DNA from: JAGIBJ01 sp032119595
Lineage (GTDB): Bacteria; Actinomycetota; Thermoleophilia; Solirubrobacterales; Solirubrobacteraceae
Reading direction: 5' to 3'
NCBI GenBank assembly: GCA_032119595.1
Contig: JAUMBQ010000006.1
Coordinates: 868,001 to 932,000 of the forward strand
Length of the DNA: 64,000 nt
Part shown: positions 60,832 to 64,000 of the stretch, piece by piece
Position numbering within the stretch: position 1 is the first letter of the stretch
Layout: each line of letters opens with the position of its first letter
The notes under the pieces: generated by a model
Told to the model about the DNA's origin: nothing
The model's database searches: none
What the model saw: only the letters and a program-made list of their open reading frames with translations
Made by a program: the position numbers and the translations under genes

Positions 60832-61608
60832 TCAAGTGGTGGCTCTCGAGGAGTTGGGGGTCCAGGCCCAGGCCGCTGGACGAAGGCGGCCGAGGGCTCC
60901 GGCGACAGCGGCACCGAGCGCGGCGACGAACGCACCGGCGACGGCATCGAGCCAGAAGTGGTTGCCGGTTGCGACGACCACGAACAGGATGCCAGCCGGA
61001 TAGGCCCACCAGAAGGCACGTGCCTTCGGAGACGTCACGAGCGTCGAGATCGACAGGCCGATCATGAGTGCGAATCCGAGGTGCATCGAAGGCATCGCGG
61101 CGTACGGATTGGCGAACGCTTCCCAGATGAACTTGCGCGCTCCGGAGAACTCCTCCACGGAATCATGGAAGCCGTATTCGGCGGGCATCAGGCGCGGCGG
61201 GGCGGTCGGGACGAGCACGTAGATGATGCACGCCAGGAAGAAGGCCGTGAAGAACATGTTCCGAACGAAGTAGTAGCGGTCGTTGCGGAAGAGGTAGATC
61301 CACAGCATCCCACCGAGGCTGACCGTGGTCTGCACGTTGAGGTAGAGCCACGAGAAGAAGTCGTCCAGGCCGGGCACCGCGAGCGCCCACCGCTGGAGGC
61401 CCGGCTCGAAGTACAGGCCGAGGGCGCGCTCGGCGGCGACGATGTCCTTGGCGTTGTTGACCGCGTCGATCTTGACGACGTGGCCGTCGGCCAGCCCGCG
61501 CCCGAGCTGGTAGACGAAGAGCGCCAGCGCCAGAAGGGCGAATTGCAGCAGAAGGTCGCGCCAACCCTTCGGCAGCGACGGTCGGGTAGGCCGCGACATC
61601 CGTCCCAT
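60832..61608 (-). CDS. PAP2-superfamily membrane phosphatase/transferase
   Basis: 258-residue membrane protein (ATG at 61608; a second ATG is three codons on). Residues 20-230 have six helices. The PAP2 active site is PSMHLG (173-178) and GNHFWLD (215-221; H217 and D221). The arrangement resembles the Aur1/IPC-synthase-like PAP2 subfamily of actinobacteria. Given its operon with inositol-lipid genes, it may dephosphorylate phosphatidylinositol phosphate to phosphatidylinositol or move an inositol-phosphate group. It begins the operon. Confidence 0.87.
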   Translation of the reverse strand: MGRMSRPTRPSLPKGWRDLLLQFALLALALFVYQLGRGLADGHVVKIDAVNNAKDIVAAERALGLYFEPGLQRWALAVPGLDDFFSWLYLNVQTTVSLGGMLWIYLFRNDRYYFVRNMFFTAFFLACIIYVLVPTAPPRLMPAEYGFHDSVEEFSGARKFIWEAFANPYAAMPSMHLGFALMIGLSISTLVTSPKARAFWWAYPAGILFVVVATGNHFWLDAVAGAFVAALGAAVAGALGRLRPAAWAWTPNSSRATT

Positions 61609-61747
61609 CGTAGGGCCAGAAGCACACGCTGCGCGCCTACGCGAGTACATGAGCGCCGCTCTGTGCGGCAGCGCACGGACAGGAGGTTTGTTCGAGGCGG
61701 ACTCTCGGGGCGCCGCCAGCGTTGCCCCGCCGGGCACCGTGGTCCGA

Positions 61748-62272
61748 TTAGCTTGCGGCGAAATCGAGCGTCACGTAGACGCCGCCTCGGCCGGTCCTGA
61801 TGCCGATGCCCGCGCGACCAAAGTCCCTCGAGAGCAACAGCGCGCGGTGCCCAGGTGAGCGCGCCCACGCGCGGACGATCTGCGCCGACCCGGCGCCGCG
61901 CCGGTTGAAGTAGATGACCTCACCGAGCGGCCTTGCACGGGCGGCCTTGGCGAGGCGGCGACGCAGCGGTGCCTCGCCCGGGAGCTGGTGCGTGAGCCTG
62001 CGACTGCGCAGCAACCGGCGCGAATGGCGGTCCGCAGCGCGCGACAGTCGGCCGCCGAACGCGAGGCGCGGCAGGCCATGGTCGGAGCGCAGCGCGTTGA
62101 TGCGGTGGATCACGGCGCGTTCGCGGGTATCGAGACGAGGCTCGTTCGCGCCGGCGGAGGCGGATCCGGTGCCGCCGGATCCGGCGCTGCCGAGCGTGAT
62201 CGCTGCGGCGATCATCAGTGCTCGCACGCGAGTACGGACACGCCAAGGCGCTTGAGGGCGGGGGGAAGCCAT
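61748..62272 (-). CDS. Secreted CAP-domain (SCP/PR-1-like) protein
   Basis: 174-residue exported protein. A signal peptide (VRALMIAAAITLGSAGSG) precedes a compact CAP domain: LDTRERAVIHRINALRSDHG, then LSRAADRHSRRLLRSRRLTH, VIYFNRRGAG and IVRAWARSPGHRALLLS. The spaced His and Glu residues of the CAP cavity are mostly present. The protein is unusually Arg-rich. Bacterial CAP proteins are secreted and of uncertain function. It stands 140 bp behind the PAP2 gene start on the same strand. Confidence 0.82.
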   Translation of the reverse strand: MASPRPQAPWRVRTRVRALMIAAAITLGSAGSGGTGSASAGANEPRLDTRERAVIHRINALRSDHGLPRLAFGGRLSRAADRHSRRLLRSRRLTHQLPGEAPLRRRLAKAARARPLGEVIYFNRRGAGSAQIVRAWARSPGHRALLLSRDFGRAGIGIRTGRGGVYVTLDFAAS

Positions 62273-62402
62273 GTTCGGAGGACCTCTTGGGGGTAGAGGG
62301 CGTTCCCCACATTCCTACGCTTCTCGCCGCGCAACCGTGCAGGTACCCGTGCGGAATCGCGCCATCCGTGCCCGACCTCACGCGGGCCCGTCCCCCTGCC
62401 AA

Positions 62403-63146
62403 CTACGAGGCGTCGTCCGGGATGAAGCCCTTGTCGAGCTCCCACGGAGCAAAGGGGGCGTGCTCGATCACCCACGCCTGAATCGACTTGTCCCAACCGA
62501 AGATGACGCCGACGCCGACCAGGACGAACACGATTCCGACGGCCCGGCGCAACCGGCCGTGACCGTCACTGACCCAGCCGACACGCCGGATCGCGCGCTG
62601 ACCGATGAGCGCAACGACAAGCAGCGTCGCCGCGAGCCCCGCGCAGTAGGCAACGAGCAGGGCGAGCCCGCGACCGAAGTCGGCTGGCAACACCGTCACG
62701 ATCACATAGCCGTACATCGGGCTGCAGGACGAGAACACCGGGCCGAGCGCGGCTCCCGTCAGGATCTGCCCGCCGAACCCTTCACGCTGGTTCGCTCGAC
62801 CGAGCTGCCGACTGGTCCTTGCCTGGAGATGGAGCGCTCCCGCCACGGCTTCCCACAGCGCGGGGAACACCGTGACGACCCCGAGGACGACCAGAATGCC
62901 TCCCGACACCAGCTGCCACGTCTCGGCCGGAACGTCGATCAGTGCCGTCGTGGCCTTGAGCAGCAAGGTGAACGCCACGATCGACGCGGCCAGGCTGCCT
63001 GTGATCACATAGGCGCGCCGTCGCGCGAGGCGACGATCGTCGTTTCCGACCGCGGAGCCCCCGACGATCACCGGCAGCATCGGCAGCACGCACGGTGCGA
63101 GGGTGGTGAGCACGCCAGCGAGGGCGGCTCCGAAGAAGACCAGCAT
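62403..63146 (-). CDS. ccdA: CcdA-type thiol-disulphide membrane transporter
   Basis: 247-residue protein with six membrane helices (ATG at 63146; a GTG at 63170 is also possible). The two redox cysteines lie in LAPCVLPMLP (C19) and VFSSCSPMYG (C141), as in CcdA/DsbD. It passes electrons from cytoplasmic thioredoxin to external thiol proteins. The gene upstream encodes a thioredoxin-like lipoprotein that is the natural electron acceptor, and the gap is 54 bp. The Gly/Pro-rich loop after helix 1 is normal. Confidence 0.93.
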   Translation of the reverse strand: MLVFFGAALAGVLTTLAPCVLPMLPVIVGGSAVGNDDRRLARRRAYVITGSLAASIVAFTLLLKATTALIDVPAETWQLVSGGILVVLGVVTVFPALWEAVAGALHLQARTSRQLGRANQREGFGGQILTGAALGPVFSSCSPMYGYVIVTVLPADFGRGLALLVAYCAGLAATLLVVALIGQRAIRRVGWVSDGHGRLRRAVGIVFVLVGVGVIFGWDKSIQAWVIEHAPFAPWELDKGFIPDDAS

Positions 63147-63200
63147 CAGGCGGGAACACCCGGCAGCCACCGTTCAGCGCCGCATGCGCGAGGCACGGAG

Positions 63201-63692
63201 TCAGACCGTCTTCGCGCGGATCGCGGCGCCGGATTCCGTTCCGGTCCACTTGGCCAGCGCCTTGCCTGCCGCGTCGACCTGCACGAAGCTGTGCTGGATC
63301 GTGATGCCGTATCGCTTCTTGAGGTCCGTCGATTCGTCGTAGTCCGTCGTGACCACCGTCAGCCCCGACGGGACACCTTCCTTCTTCAGGGCCGCATTCG
63401 TCGCCTGACATGACGGGCACCATGTGGCGCTGAAGAAGATCACCACGTCGCCCTGGTCGTACTCGGTCTTGTTTGCCAAGTACTGGGCATAGGTGACGTA
63501 CCCGCCCGCAGCCTTCGCCGTAGCACCCGCGGGTGCCGGTTCCGCTCCCGGCGTGGTGGCTGCAGGGCTCGGGGAGACCGCCGCGTCGGTCGACGATGGC
63601 GCGCGTGCGGTCGATGGGTCGTCGCCGCACCCGCTGAGGCCAAATGCAGCCGCGACGGCGACCGCGAGGAGTGGGGTGTGGAGCGTTCGCAT
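63201..63692 (-). CDS. Thioredoxin-like lipoprotein
   Basis: 163-residue lipoprotein with lipobox LSGC (Cys22), an Ala/Pro-rich tether and a thioredoxin fold. The active site is W91-C92-P-S-C95 (WCPSC), and the fold continues TVVTTDYDESTDLKKRYGI with the expected Thr-rich strand. It faces outside the membrane and should receive electrons from CcdA. WCPSC resembles TlpA/ResA-type reductases more than DsbA oxidases. The cis-Pro position reads TIQHSF, without the usual Pro. Confidence 0.88.
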   Translation of the reverse strand: MRTLHTPLLAVAVAAAFGLSGCGDDPSTARAPSSTDAAVSPSPAATTPGAEPAPAGATAKAAGGYVTYAQYLANKTEYDQGDVVIFFSATWCPSCQATNAALKKEGVPSGLTVVTTDYDESTDLKKRYGITIQHSFVQVDAAGKALAKWTGTESGAAIRAKTV

Positions 63693-63796
63693 GCCACGAG
63701 TATCGGCTGGGATCGACCTTGGAGCGATAACGATCTTCGAACGATGTGATCGCCGCGCAGCGGCCCGACCTCACGCGACCCGTACGATTCGCGGGG

Positions 63797-64000
63797 ATGC
63801 GCATCGCCTGCCTTGGAGAAGCGCTCGTCGACCTCGTCTGCGAACGCCCCGTCACCGGCCCGACCGATGTCGACGCGTTCGTGCCCCATTTCGGCGGTGC
63901 TCTGGCGAACGTCGCCGTGCAGGCCGCGCGCCTCGGAGCAGAGGTTGGGATCTGCGGCGGCGTCGGCGATGACCCGTGGGGCCACTGGCTGGAGGAGCAG
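63797..64000 (+). CDS. PfkB-family sugar kinase, partial (runs off right edge)
   Basis: 68 codons from an ATG at 63797 remain open to the window end. MRIACLGEALVDLVCER, then FGGALANVAVQAARLGAEVG and GGVGDDPWGHW, are the N-terminal PfkB/fructokinase blocks, including the GGxxxN motif that binds sugar. The rest, with the DTxGAGD catalytic loop, is outside the window. The substrate is probably fructose or a related sugar. Confidence 0.88.
   Translation, partial: MRIACLGEALVDLVCERPVTGPTDVDAFVPHFGGALANVAVQAARLGAEVGICGGVGDDPWGHWLEEQ

Overview
The window is GC-rich, densely coded chromosomal DNA from an actinobacterium. Several features fit the Thermoleophilia/Solirubrobacterales line (Patulibacter, Conexibacter or Solirubrobacter type): GTG and TTG starts, inositol-lipid genes, a LuxR-type LAL regulator, DUF6458 and DUF6801 proteins, and many secreted proteins with basic, Thr/Lys-rich beta-sandwich tails. 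Genus is an inference. I saw no phage genes, IS transposase, CRISPR array or rRNA.

Layout. 1-7.6 kb: two small Ala/Gln-rich paralogues (one cut by the left edge), a YceH/DUF480 protein, a secreted protein, CorA, an ABC exporter and small membrane proteins. 7.6-8.2 kb: a scar holding the tail of a secreted protein and the head of a cupin. 8.2-13.1 kb: a LAL regulator, a MerR-GAF regulator behind a repeat-rich leader, and DUF2294. 13.4-16.2 kb: soxR-pxpA-pxpB-pxpC, every junction overlapping by 4 bp. 16.4-20.7 kb: a diguanylate cyclase, an LLM oxidoreductase and a truncated haemoglobin. 20.8-23.3 kb: a RES/Xre toxin-antitoxin pair and a rhomboid-like protein without catalytic residues. 23.5-33.5 kb: a P-type ATPase and four envelope or secreted proteins (CsgG-like, PKD, DUF3592, FG-GAP/collagen-like).

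33.5-38.7 kb is the most unusual part. Two identical tRNA-Phe(GAA) genes sit in a 126-bp direct repeat. Each is followed by a terminator and an array of 22-bp units, and an AAA ATPase with DUF4143 lies between them. A second ATPase (DUF234 type) follows, with two TTAGNCTAA palindromes at its promoter and start codon.

38.7-42.7 kb: a ferric-iron ABC operon behind a DtxR/IdeR-like box. 42.8-49.6 kb: a glycosyltransferase-PHP fusion, an M15-like peptidase, and two DUF6801 secreted proteins sharing one C-terminal domain. 49.8-58.9 kb: FadH, VapBC, an ECF sigma operon, a universal stress protein, TetR and MerR regulators and a large membrane protein. 59-61.6 kb: PAP2, CDP-alcohol phosphatidyltransferase and inositol-3-phosphate synthase, which together look like an inositol phospholipid pathway. 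61.7-64 kb: a CAP protein, a CcdA/thioredoxin pair and a PfkB kinase cut by the right edge.
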